A DNA stretch of 64,000 bases from Cenococcum geophilum 1.58 (lineage: Eukaryota; Ascomycota; Dothideomycetes; Gloniales; Gloniaceae). The position numbers and the translations under genes are program-made. The notes beneath the pieces were generated by a model. The model had not been told where the DNA came from. It did no database searches and worked only from the letters and a program-made list of their open reading frames with translations. Each line of letters begins with the position of its first letter. Within the stretch, counting starts at the first letter, position 1. The stretch covers positions 2,728,001 to 2,792,000 of the forward strand of contig KV748176.1 in assembly GCA_001692895.1 (NCBI GenBank). The letters are read 5' to 3'. Shown here piece by piece: positions 53,654 through 64,000 of this stretch.

Positions 53654-56600
53654 CTATCTCCCTCCTTTTTATCTTTATCCTTAAAGATTCTTAGCATCTC
53701 TAAGTTATTTACTAGAGGTATAATATCTATCTAATTAATTTAGTTAATATTATTACTTATTATACTTAAAGTACCTTCTTCTTTATAAGCGTAACGCCGT
53801 GCTCGCACTATTACTGCTATATTATCGCTTAGTAAAATTATACTATCTCTATATTCCCGTTGTATAAAAGAGGGGTTAGTTTATATTACATTAGTAAGTC
53901 CTTTCTCTTGGCAACCGTTCTTTTGTTTAGAGTGTACTAAAGCGAATATTTAATTATTCTATAACGTTTGCTCTACTTCTAACGCTAAGTATACGCACCC
54001 TATTACTCTTAATAGTTTTCAAGTTCCCTAAGTAATTTATTATAGGGTCTTATATTTAATCTACTACTATAAAGCTTAATAGTAAACTAACTTAAGCCCT
54101 AGCTAATTTAGAACGCTTTTATAACGCAAAGTAGAAGGCTTTAAAAGCCTAGATTGCTATATTTACTCACCTACTTTATTTTAAAAAGGTTTATAAGAAG
54201 GTTTATTTTAAGAAGTAAAAACTTATAAAATAAGGTTTATAGAAACTTAGCAATAAAAAAACGGATTCTCTTTTAATAGAGAGGGAAACAACTCTAAGTA
54301 GTTCGGCAATTGTTCTTCCTATATCCCCCTTAGGTGGCTTATTCTTTAGTAATTCTTTTTTATTAATACCGCCTAACCTTTTCTCTTTTAATAATCCTGT
54401 ACCTTTCCTATAGCATTCTTTAAATTTTCTAGTAGCTCTTAGGTAGTCTTATTATAGCCTATCCACTTTACTTTATACTATATTTTATTATTTATATTCT
54501 TATAACTAACGATCTTTAAAACTTACTATTTGTCTTCTTCTTACCCTCTATGCGTGTCTACTTTGTAGACTAGTAGCTTAATATTCCTATATACTGGCTT
54601 TAGTATCGCGATATATTATATAGGGTAGATCTTAATTTTAGTTGGTAGGTTTAACTTAAACATAACTAATAAAATACTCTTTTTAATTTTAAAAGGTCCT
54701 AGTTTAACGTAGTTTAACTGCTTACTTAGTTATTAACACTTAAAATTTTTATATAGTAGCTATACTTTATCTCCCTCCTTAAGATCTAGTCCTTTAGATC
54801 TCTTAGCGTTATAGTACTTTTTTATTCTCTATTATACCACCTTAGCTATTTCCATAAGGTTTATATAAAGATTTATTAGTATTTCTATTCTATACTTAGC
54901 TATACTACTTATTTTCTTTACTTATTATAGCGATAACGATGTTCTTAGCTTATATTTATAATTTACCTTAAATAGTAATATTCTTATTCCCTCTTAAGGT
55001 ATCACATTATATATAAACTATATAACTAGTAATAATAATACCTAATTATTCTGTGTATAATTAATATAATGTTTTAGATACTACTCTAGTATCTAATTTA
55101 ATTTTTTTATTTAACCGTCTGTCTGCGGATAATATACGGTAAAAGTTACTACTTAAACCCCTTATTTTGCTAAGAATACCTTCTAAAATACTACTATAAA
55201 TTTTAGATCTCTATCCGATATAATTTTGCTTAGTGCTTTATATCTTATAAATACTTCTTTAATATAGATTCTAGCGACATCTTCCGCTAATATTTCTTCT
55301 GTATATACTATAAAGTATCCCTACTTTATTAGCTTGTCTACTATTACTAAGATTATATTATAATTTTGTTTAGTAATAGGATCTCTTAATTTTAGCAACT
55401 TTATAATAAAGTTCTATAATATAACCTCCTATAGTCTCTCTAGTATTTTAATAGGTTATAGCTCTCTATATAGCTTATACCTTATTAGTTTATTTCTCTA
55501 GTAATTTAGATATTCTTTAGTAACTTATCTTACTAATCCCTAAATTTTATTAATAATATACTCCTTTTAAAGTCTTAATATTAAGCCTATAGCTCTATTA
55601 TGTCCTTAAGTTAGTCCCTTATAAAATAACTTAATAAATTCTTTTATAATACTCCTTAGTACGTATATTACTTCTTAGTTTTTATACTACTTTAAGTCTA
55701 AATTCTTTATCTATATATCTTAGATCTTCTATAACTATATACTTTTTAGTGCCTTATAGTTCTAACTAATTTCTTTTATTGCTGTAATTTTCGGATAATT
55801 ATATCTAATTAATCTATCTATATCTTTTTACAGTAAAGCCCCTAGCGGCTTTTTATTATTTTATAGTTTAGCCTTTTTACTTAGCGCATCTACTTATATA
55901 TTATCTATACCTTTAGTATATTAAATCTTAAAATAGTATTCTGTAAGTATCTCTGCCTATTAAACCTATCTTTAGTTAAGTTCTTTTATTACTAGGAACC
56001 CCACTAGGTTCTTATAATCTATTTTAACTATAAATAGTTTCTCTATACCTTATAAGAATACTCTCTATTTTTAAAGTGCTATAACTATACCTAATAACTC
56101 CTTATTATAAATGTTATAGTTTAGTTCTAGTGGTATTATCTTTTAACTATAGTATGCTACTAGGTGCTATCTGTTTATATATTTTTATAGAAAGTATACC
56201 CCTAGTATAAAGTCTAATATATTTATTTTAACTACTATCTTTAGCTTTAGTTGGTAGATTTTAAGGATTGGGTCTTAAGTAAACAACTCCTTAACCTCTT
56301 TAAATAGTTTTCTTTGTTCTTTTCCCTATACCTAAGGTTCCTCTTTCTTTATTAACCTTATAAATAGCTTAATGTTCTTTAACTATTAAGCTATAAACCT
56401 TTTATAATAATTATAAACCCCTAGAAATAACCTTAACTATATAACGTTTTCTAGTTCTTACTAATTTACTATAGCCTTAATTTTCTTTAAATCTATACTA
56501 AGTTGGCCTAGTTTAATAATAAATTTAACAAAATCTATCTTCCTAGTAAAGAACTCGCATTTCTTAATTACTACTAGCATTTATTTTTCTTATAGTCTCT

Positions 56601-59600
56601 TTAAGACCTATTTAATGTATTCTCCGTGCTCTTCCTTACTTATTAAGTAGATAATAATATTATTAAGGTATACCATAATAAATTTATCTAAGTACTCTCT
56701 TAATATATTATTAATACGTTTCTAAAATGTTACTAATACGTTTATAAGCCTAAACTGCATTACTAATGGTTTATATAGTTCTTCCTTTAACCTAAAGGCT
56801 ACCTTTTATTTATTACCTTCCTTAATTTTAATCTAATAATACGCCTACCTCAGATCTATCTTTATAAAGATTTGCGCATTACTAATCCTATTTTAGATTT
56901 CGCTAATTAAGGGTAAAGGATATCTATCCTTCCTAGTAATGCTATTTAATTATCTATAGTTAATACATAGCCTAAGTTTCCTGTTTTTCTTTAGTACGAA
57001 CAGTACTGGATATCCTATTAATAACTATAATAGTCTAATATATCCCTTTTATAAGTTCTTCTAGATAAACTTTTTTAATACTCTCCCTCCTTCTTTAGTA
57101 AGCTTATAAATTAAAAAGAACTTTAAACTTATTCCTAGTTCTAATTCTATTTTATAGTTTTATGCTATATACTCTAATAGCTTTTTACTTTCTAGTAACT
57201 ATAGTTTCTTACTATACTTATAGTATTTCTTTAATATATAACTTAATCCTTTATCTATTTCCTTATAGGTTGCCCCTACTTAGTACTATACTATTTTAGC
57301 TTATTATTACATCTTGCGGCGTTAAGTATTCCTAATATTAACCTAACCTATAACCTAATTAATCTTTAAATTGTATTTCTATAACTAAGGTATTTCTAAT
57401 ACTGCCTTATTATTCCCTAATAGTAATATATTAAAAGATATCTTAATCTATCTTTCTTTAATAGTTATCTAAATAGGTCCTATTTTAAGATTAATAATAT
57501 CTCCTTCGTAGGCTATTAGATCTCCTAAGATTGTTACTAATAAATAAGGGTACTCCTTTTGTCTATGCGGTAGCCCTATCCTTTTTACTACTATTAGTAA
57601 GATATAGTTCCTTATTGCTCTACTATTTACTAATACTTTAAACTGTTAATCTTGCTATTTAACTTATAAATTTAAATGTCGTCCTTAAATTCCTTTAAGG
57701 GTTTAAGGCTCTACTACTAGCTCCCTTTAGTCCCGTAGGCCTTTACTTTCCCTAAATATTAGCTACTAGATCCTTATATACTTAACTTATTCTTTAGCTA
57801 ATACTTTATTTACTTTTTATCCTTAATATACTATAAATACGTGTTCTCTAGGTATTCCTACTACTATTATCCGTCTAAGTATTCTTCCGTAAGAATTTTT
57901 TTAGTTAAAGTATTAAGTCTTCTAACTCCTAAACTTCTACTAAATGCTAGCCGTATATATACTTAGTATTTCTATACTATTGCTTATCTAGCGCCTAATA
58001 TATCCTTATAGGGTATTTCTGGTTCTTTTCTTTTAGATTTTTGTGCATCTTGTATATATTATCTATATATACAATCTATAATAGCGTATAGTGCGCTAGG
58101 TGCTTTAGGTTAACTCTTAACTTATTTTTATCTTTAAGTTTAAACCTCTGTCGTGTTAATCTAAATATTATAACTTTATTTATAGGTATTAAGATACGTC
58201 TCTTACTTCTCTAGTCCTCTAATTATTTCTTTAGATCCTTTAATATTATAATTAAGGCTCCCTTAATATAATTTATTGCTTTTTCCGTAATTAGGTAGTT
58301 CTAGATAACTCTCTCATCTAACTATATATAGAAATCTTCCTACTTATTATTGTGTCTTTGCCTATACTACTTTTAGTATAGCTGCTAGAGCGTATACGGC
58401 CTATCTGTAAGAAAATATCTTCTTATTACTACATTATAATAGCTCTTTATATGCCGTTCCTCAAACCTAGTTAGAATCCCTAAATCCTCTTTATTTTCCA
58501 ATTTAGTAAGCTACTTAGCTCTTAGCGTGCCTGCTTTTAGCCTATTAATAATTCTTTATATTAGTGCTCTATCTTATATATAACCTAGTATACTAGATCT
58601 TATATTTAGTTTCTTTTCTTACTATATAATAATTCTTGCTCTAAATTTATCTATTGTTTCTTTAACTGCTTACCTTATAAGTAGATCCTTAAAATCTTCT
58701 TACTTCTTAATTATAGTCTTAACTTTTTAATTTTTAGGCTAAATACTACGTTCCCCTAATAAGTCTTCTAGGTTTATATATCTGTCTTCTAGCCTATACT
58801 GCTGTTTATACTATAGATTCTTTAATCTATAGCGAAGCCTCTTACTTCCTACTTATGGGTGTCCTTATTTATACTCCGAATTCTTAGTCCCTTAGATTCT
58901 TTAATCCTAAGCTTACTTCTCTTTTAAGCTGTGCTTTAGCCTTAGTCCAACTAGGCTTTACTAGTGTTCTCGTCTTGTCTTAAGAGTCTTAAATCTTACT
59001 TATCTTACTTTAAGAACCTTATACCTTTAGAAAACTTCATCCTAAGCTTATTTATATGTTACTAAACTAAGCCGTTGCTCTGCTCTATTGGTTATTGTCC
59101 GTTATAGGTCCCTAAGCGTGCCTTATCTTATCTTAAGAATCTTAGTTATCCTTTATCTTATCTTAAGAATCTTAAGCCTTTAGCTTTTTACCTTTATTAA
59201 GTGGTAAGCTAGCACTAGTAGTTATCTGCTTACTTAATTATCTTTAGATATTACTCCTTCCGTCTTATAAAGCAATAGATACCGTATTTAATGGTATTAT
59301 GGTACCCGTTACTAAACCTTACTCTATAGTAGTTTTAGTCTCTGCTTTTATTACGTTATTAAGGTTTAAATACCCTTAGTTAGTTTCTTTTTCTTCCTTA
59401 TTACTGTTAATTAATAAGTACTCTAACTCTATTATTATTATTGCTAATCTTTATCCACACGTTACTGTAATATTTTAATTTAGCTTATAGAGTTGATCTT
59501 ATTCTTTATTTAACTCTTTAGTTCCTTTAAGTCCTCTTAACTTTAGCTCTTATAGCTAATAGCTTACACCGTACTTAGCGTCTTTATGAATTTAGTATAC

Positions 59601-60364
59601 GTTATTATAATAAAACGTATAACTTTTAATTAAATATTCCTTTGTTCCTTATAGTATACTATTATCCCTTTATATATGTGTGTTATATACTATTAGTCTA
59701 GTTCCCTTTACTATATAGTAACTCTAACTACTTCTATAGTCTCTGGCGAAATAACCCTATTTTCCGTAATTTATACAAGCTCTATTTTTAAACTATTGCT
59801 TTTACTATAGAGTCCGCTTAAACGTCTTCTGCTATTAAGATCCTTAGTTTAGCCTATACTCCTTAGTCCTATAATTACTTAATCCTTAACTTCTAGGTTT
59901 TTATAGTTATTTTCCCCATCTCTTATAGGTTTCTTTAGTACTACTTAGGTCTATTAGCTCTGCGCCATACTATAGTTTCTAATTTAGCTTTAGTTATTGC
60001 GTGCTTTGCGCCTTATATAACTATAAAACTTTATCCTAGCCTCTCTTAGTCTGTTCCCTTTAGAAGATCCTATTATTAATCTTAATCGCTTAATCTATTA
60101 AATCCCTAAGGGTATCCGCATCTTCTATTAGAATAATTACGTCCTAAACTTTTACCTTAAGTCCCTGTTTGTACTATGCTATAAGCACCCTATTATTTTA
60201 TTTAACTTACGTAGCTAATGTTTAAAACTACGTTGTGTACTTAATTACTAAAGTTCGCTATATTAGGTCCTAAAGCTTTCTTTTTACTATAGTCGTTGCT
60301 TCTGGGTCCCTAAATATTTATATTAATTGTTCCGCGAATCTAGTCTAGCTTATAAATATATATT

Positions 60365-60633
60365 ATACTTGTGAGGCAGTATTGCCAGGGTGTACGGTAG
60401 GGAGCAGGCAAGCCGAGCATGAGTCACATAGGGAGTCGATGGAAGAGGACGATATGGTAATGAGGGTAGGCAATAGCCTGAGTATAGAGACGAACCGATG
60501 AGGGAGGAAGGAGGCTGCAAGCCCGAGGAGCTTATAAGGGGTGGCCAAGGCCTAGCCGAAGGCTAGCCTTGGCAGCCCCTAAGAGCTCCCGGGATGTAGC
60601 CGAGTAAGGGACCAAAAGTACCCTTATAATACT
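60365..60633. repeat. Target-site duplication ATACT of the 259-bp solo LTR
   Basis: ATACT at 60365-60369 and 60629-60633. C1 has the single empty site at about 37433-37445 (TATTATACTTCCTAATT). Confidence 0.9.
60370..60628. mobile_element. Solo LTR, 259 bp, GC-rich and barely RIP-mutated
   Basis: It begins TGTGAGGCAGTATTGCC and ends GTACCCTTATA with a perfect 5-bp duplication. Base composition is balanced and CpA/TpG are common, in sharp contrast to C2 around it. It contains a strong hairpin at about 60543-60573 (GGCCAAGGCCTAGCC against GGCTAGCCTTGGC). No internal region is present, so it is a recombination-derived solo LTR or an LTR-like short element. The reverse frame 60363-60548 has no support. 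Confidence 0.8.
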
Positions 60634-61082
60634 TCCTAATTAGTGGTTGTTATACTATTATTCTACATTTCTATAAGGTAAGGTTTAAACTATTTAAGTG
60701 CCCTTTCCGTTAGGAATAATCCTGCGTACGCTACCTAATTTATAGGTATTGCCAACTTTGCTCCTTCCTATATAACTTTAAAGTATATTTACCTAAGGAA
60801 TCCTTTAAGCTTTAATCTCTCTCCTAAGAATTGTTTAATTAAAGGTAACTTAACCTTAGCTGCTCTTATTCTATTAACCCTATTTTTAAGTGCCTTATTA
60901 TTATCTATTAACTAATTAACTATCGCCTATAACTGTCCTACTATAACTAGTTGCGAGTTAGTATCTGCTATACTAGTGTCGTTAACTAACCCTAAGGTCG
61001 TTGCTGCCGTTAATAGTGTTATTATAGCTACTTTTAGTAGTATATTATTTAACTTCTAATACTATAACCTTAGTAGTAATTG

Positions 61083-61501
61083 TATAACGGAACCTTATAG
61101 CAGGAACTATGGTAGATCCGTTAATAGGCCGGGTGTATAGGTAATATAGGAAGTTAATAACGTAATAATAACTAGTGGAGTAGTTGCCTAATAGATTAAC
61201 TCTAATTATATTCTAAGAATTACTATAAGGAAGGAACTATCTAGGTAGGGATTAAGGGTCCTTAGATATATAACCGTACTCCTATAAAATCCTTCTTATA
61301 CGTAATATACGTGTTATACGTGTTATACGTACATCCCGTTTATATACTGCGTACACTACATATAACCTTATATGACTTGCTTACTATTCCTTGTTATATA
61401 GTTCCACCGGCTCTATACTAGACCGTGCTTTTATTAACTAACTAGCTTCTTCTAACTCCTCTCTAAGTAGTTGTAACATTGTACTTAAAGCGTCCGTAAT
61501 A
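61083..61501 (-). repeat. 5' LTR of C2
   Basis: TATAACGGAACC...CGTCCGTAATA, 419 bp. The inner flank GTAGTAATTG is conserved in C1 (61073-61082 and 43862-43871). Confidence 0.93.
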
Positions 61502-61506
61502 TTAAC

Positions 61507-61925
61507 ACTAAGAGATAATTAAATCCCCCTAAGAAAAGAAATTAAAGAGATCCGCTATAACCTATTATCTGCTATACCGTCGCCCCACCTGTTCCTACTA
61601 GTGTTAACCTATAAGTACTAAATAGAGGAGATATGTCTAGGACTAGCTCCTTAACCCTAAATTTGCTAACTAATACCCCTATAAAGAAGCTAACCGAATA
61701 TCTCCCTAATTCTCCTGCCTATTTAGGTAAAAGGAGCGAATTACGCTCCTTTTTTAACTAACTTAAGAATAAGCTAAATAGTAATATCGATTGCTACCCC
61801 ACCCCTAATAGTTAACTACGTTATACTATAAGCCGTCTAACAGTAGATGCCGTGGAAAACTGTATACCTGTTATAGCTAAGCACTATAGAAAAACTAGTT
61901 ACTATACTAGTATTACAAAGCTCAT
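61507..61925 (+). pseudogene. gag fragment of a Gypsy element (J)
   Basis: The + frame reads KRSELRSFFN-LKNKLNSNID, then YPTPNSQLRYTISRLTVDAV and IEKLVTILV. These match the usual G-K-R-S-E-L-R-x-F-L, F-P-T-x-x-x-L-R-Y-A-x-S-x-L-x-G-D-A capsid blocks of fungal Ty3/Gypsy Gag (family memory). It is cut on the left by C2 and on the right by a Copia LTR. Confidence 0.6.
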
Positions 61926-61929
61926 ATTG

Positions 61930-62096
61930 AGCAGTTCATTAATAAAATGGGTTAATTGATTGATAATATTATCTTAAGGTCGATTGACCTTTAACCTAGG
62001 GCCCTCGGGCCAAGATAAAGAGGTTTACAATGCACGTAACTTATGCACGTGACTCGTGCACGGTCTACGCCACTAGAGAATACAGATTATCTAACA
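61930..62096 (-). repeat. 3' LTR of a second Copia family (D2), left limit approximate
   Basis: On the element strand it begins TGTTAGATAATCTG (complement ends at 62096), right after a purine tract (complement of CACCCCCTTAGCTTTAAG). It carries GCACGTGACTCGTGCAC at 62044-62060. The left end is not determined because the 5' LTR lies beyond the window. Confidence 0.55.
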
Positions 62097-64000
62097 CACC
62101 CCCTTAGCTTTAAGCTCTTTAAGGTTAAAGCTAACTACCTTCCTGCCAAATTCTGCCAACTAATTAGGATATTCCATGCCCGGCATAGAAAATCGCTATT
62201 AGCTTGCTTATGGCTAGCGCCTAAGCGACCCTTCTTATGCTTATTAATGCGTTAATTAAACCGTAATCTTATCTAAATCCTTCCGTCTTACTCTAATACT
62301 GTCCCTTAGGTCCTCTAGTTGCTTCTCCTTATTTAGCTACTCCTTAATATCTATTATTCCAATTATATTAATAAAGCTTTAAAACCTCTGCTTGGGCAGG
62401 GCCTTCGTAAGTCCATCGGCAATTATCTCCTTCGTTACTATCTATTAAAATAATACTTGTCTCCTTGCGTATTCCTAATATAGCTAGTATTAATAAATAT
62501 TAACATATTAGAGCTTTATAATTAGCTTTACCGTATCTTCTATAATCAGTTAAAGCGTCTAGGTATTATCGCATTTAATAATTAAGGGCTTATTTAGTTA
62601 TAACGTTATTACTTTAAACAACCTACTAATAAAGATAGCTTCCTTTACTGTCTGTAATAGGGCTAATAACTTAGCTTCTGTACTTAACGTTATAACTATA
62701 CCCTACTTATTTGCTCTCCAGGCAATCGGCCCCCTAAATAGCTTTATAATATATCCTTACGAGCTCTTTCTATCGACAGAGTTATCCGTAAATAATGCGT
62801 CGCTAGCACAAATAAATAATTGCGCTTCACTTCTACCGTCTCCGTCGTCTCGTCCTTAGTCGCGTATTCCTTTATCTCTTCCTCTACCATTTATTCCTTC
62901 CTTATCTCCTCCATAACAAATTGCTCTGCTTCTCGTGCTATATAGGTATTAAATAACTCTATCTACCGCTTAATAATGCTCTTAGCTTAGGTCCTAATTA
63001 AACCTTATTAGCCTTAATACTGCAAAAGCAATATCTAAACGCGTTATAGTGGCTATATAGAGTACTAAACCTAATTTTCTCTAATATAGCATCGTAGAGG
63101 CTAGTAGGGATATAGGACGGACTAATAGGTCTATATTAGGGGACGGACACGTTAGACGGATTATACGGTAATTAGTAGGGAGGAGTTCTAATTCTACCAT
63201 AGAAGTGTCTAGAAGACGCCCTCTAAGATCTCTCTTATACTAGTTAGCTATCTTCTTAATATAGGCTTCCTAGAATAGCTATAGGAGCCTCTAGCTACAA
63301 TTATATAGTACGTAAATTCCTAGGAACCATTTTAGCTCGCCAAGGGTACTCATCTAGTATTCCTTACTTAGCTCCTTAATTGCTTCTTAAGCTTTCTTCT
63401 TATCTGGCTTTTAGTAGCAAAAGACAATATTATTAACATAGAAGAAGACAACTATTCCACCTTTTAGCATAATATACGGCTCTTAAGGTACCTCTTTAAA
63501 ACCTAATTCGTTCAACGAGCTCGTAAGATTCTTCTGCTATAATAGTAGTAATTATTATAGTCCGTATAGGGCTTTTCTTAAGCATAGTACTTTGTCTATC
63601 TTTCATTTATTAAACCCTGGCGGTAGCTTTATATAGACAACCTCATTAAGATTGTAATGGACAAACGCATTAACTACATCTATCTATGTTGTCTCTAGGT
63701 CAAATTTTACGGTAATCGCCATAAAGGTTTAGAAGGTCGTACTAGCTAATATAGTAGCTCTTATAGGTAGGTCTCCTAGGGCCTATTAATTTCTATATAC
63801 TACTAAGCGTACCTTGCATTTCTAGAGAAATCCGTACTTATTTATCTTATAAATAAACACCTACATTAAGCTAAGGACCTACTATCCCTTTACGTGCTTC
63901 TTATCTATTTCTTAAAACGACCTTATTTAATAATAAGATTAGAGATAGGCTCGTTAAGTCTCTTAGAACTAATCTTGAAGAGGATACGTATTAAGGTTCT
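62097..64000 (-). pseudogene. Copia D2 pol: RNase H and reverse transcriptase, continues past window end
   Basis: The reverse strand shows RNase H from about 62830 down to 62400: SYGYIIKLFGGPIAWRAN, TLSTEAELLAL, KEAIFISRLF, IIKCDNTQTL and EMIADGLTKALP. RT is seen at 63490-63415 as MLKGGIVVFFYVNNIVFCY (YVDD altered to YVNN) and at about 63730-63600 as FDLETT-IDVVNAFVHYNL followed by LPPGF. This is a Ty1/Copia family distinct from D (which has a QTDD box). Fewer stops remain than in the Gypsy elements. The small forward frame 62043-62255 is antisense. Confidence 0.87.

Larger units (their letters stand above)
53654..61082 (-). pseudogene. gag-pol of C2
   Basis: Reverse strand order is gag (zinc-knuckle remnant at about 59735-59775), protease, RT (about 57130-56650: [25 protein letters not shown] and the VYLNNIII box near 56665-56680, YLDD altered), RNase H, integrase (about 54800-56000), integrase C-terminus and chromodomain (about 54430-54560). 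It keeps the 36 bp at 56803-56838 that C1 lost in RT. Gag is interrupted by the solo LTR at 60370. No frame remains open. Confidence 0.87.
53235..61501 (-). mobile_element. Ty3/Gypsy chromovirus C2 (8267 bp, 8003 bp without its solo LTR)
   Basis: Paired 419-bp LTRs (53235-53653 and 61083-61501) and a 5-bp duplication. It is collinear with C1 throughout and carries neither the Copia nor the B insertion. It therefore serves as the empty-site reference for both. It contains a 259-bp solo LTR at 60370. Heavily RIP-mutated. Confidence 0.94.
53230..61506. repeat. Target-site duplication TTAAC of chromovirus C2
   Basis: TTAAC at 53230-53234 and 61502-61506, directly outside the paired LTRs. Confidence 0.9.

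Noticed and set aside
60363..60548. 61-residue reverse frame in the solo LTR
   Set aside because: GC-rich non-coding LTR sequence; the frame crosses the insertion boundary.
62043..62255. 70-residue forward frame
   Set aside because: Crosses the Copia D2 LTR/internal junction on the antisense strand.

Overview
The window looks like a transposon-packed, AT-rich block from a filamentous ascomycete (Pezizomycotina). Almost every coding remnant reads well only if TAG/TAA/TGA stops are taken as former Gln, Trp or Arg codons. TpA is very abundant and CpA/TpG are depleted, and repeat copies differ almost only by C-to-T and G-to-A changes. This is the signature of repeat-induced point mutation (RIP). 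I see no intact cellular gene, no rRNA and no tRNA. Such blocks are usually pericentromeric, subtelomeric or AT-isochore DNA. The species cannot be named from this sequence.

Layout. (1) 1-15.1 kb: the 3' end of a Ty3/Gypsy chromovirus with its LTR (1-1165), then two diverged copies of an unrecognised gene-bearing unit (about 1166-10690 and 11280-15055). Copy 1 is split by a complete reverse-strand chromovirus (1392-7371, 5-bp TSD) and by a hAT-type element (8407-10281, 8-bp TSD). (2) 15.1-23.8 kb: a reverse-strand remnant resembling fungal DUF6589 proteins, broken by a hardly mutated solo LTR (16541-16783); a 318-bp-arm inverted repeat (19311-20200); LINE fragments in both orientations; and a short LINE-like insertion with a 13-bp TSD (22006-23014). 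(3) 23.85-51.5 kb: one Tad-like LINE on the + strand. Its ORF1 is interrupted by a reverse-strand chromovirus (C1, 24668-44291), which itself holds a reverse-strand Ty1/Copia element (26249-31916) and a forward chromovirus (37873-43852). Its ORF2 endonuclease is interrupted by a 2.46-kb terminal-inverted-repeat element made mostly of minisatellite arrays (45648-48104). (4) 51.5-64 kb: a forward fragment of a C-type element, parts of another Gypsy element, a second complete C-type element (C2, 53235-61501) holding a GC-richer solo LTR (60370-60628), and the 3' half of a second Copia family running off the window end.

Because each insertion has recognisable ends and target-site duplications, relative order can be read directly: LINE first, then C1 and the minisatellite element, then the Copia and chromovirus insertions in C1. 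The two chromovirus copies of the B family (1392-7371 and 37873-43852) are both exactly 5980 bp with 227-bp LTRs. None of the autonomous elements retains intact coding capacity here.

The most novel object is the 45648-48104 element. It combines near-matching terminal inverted repeats, shared subterminal motifs, a 4-5-bp target duplication that restores the LINE reading frame when removed, and a core of 12-bp, 20-bp and 4-bp tandem arrays. The long open frames in the 12-bp array are best explained as by-products of a stop-free unit whose length is a multiple of three.
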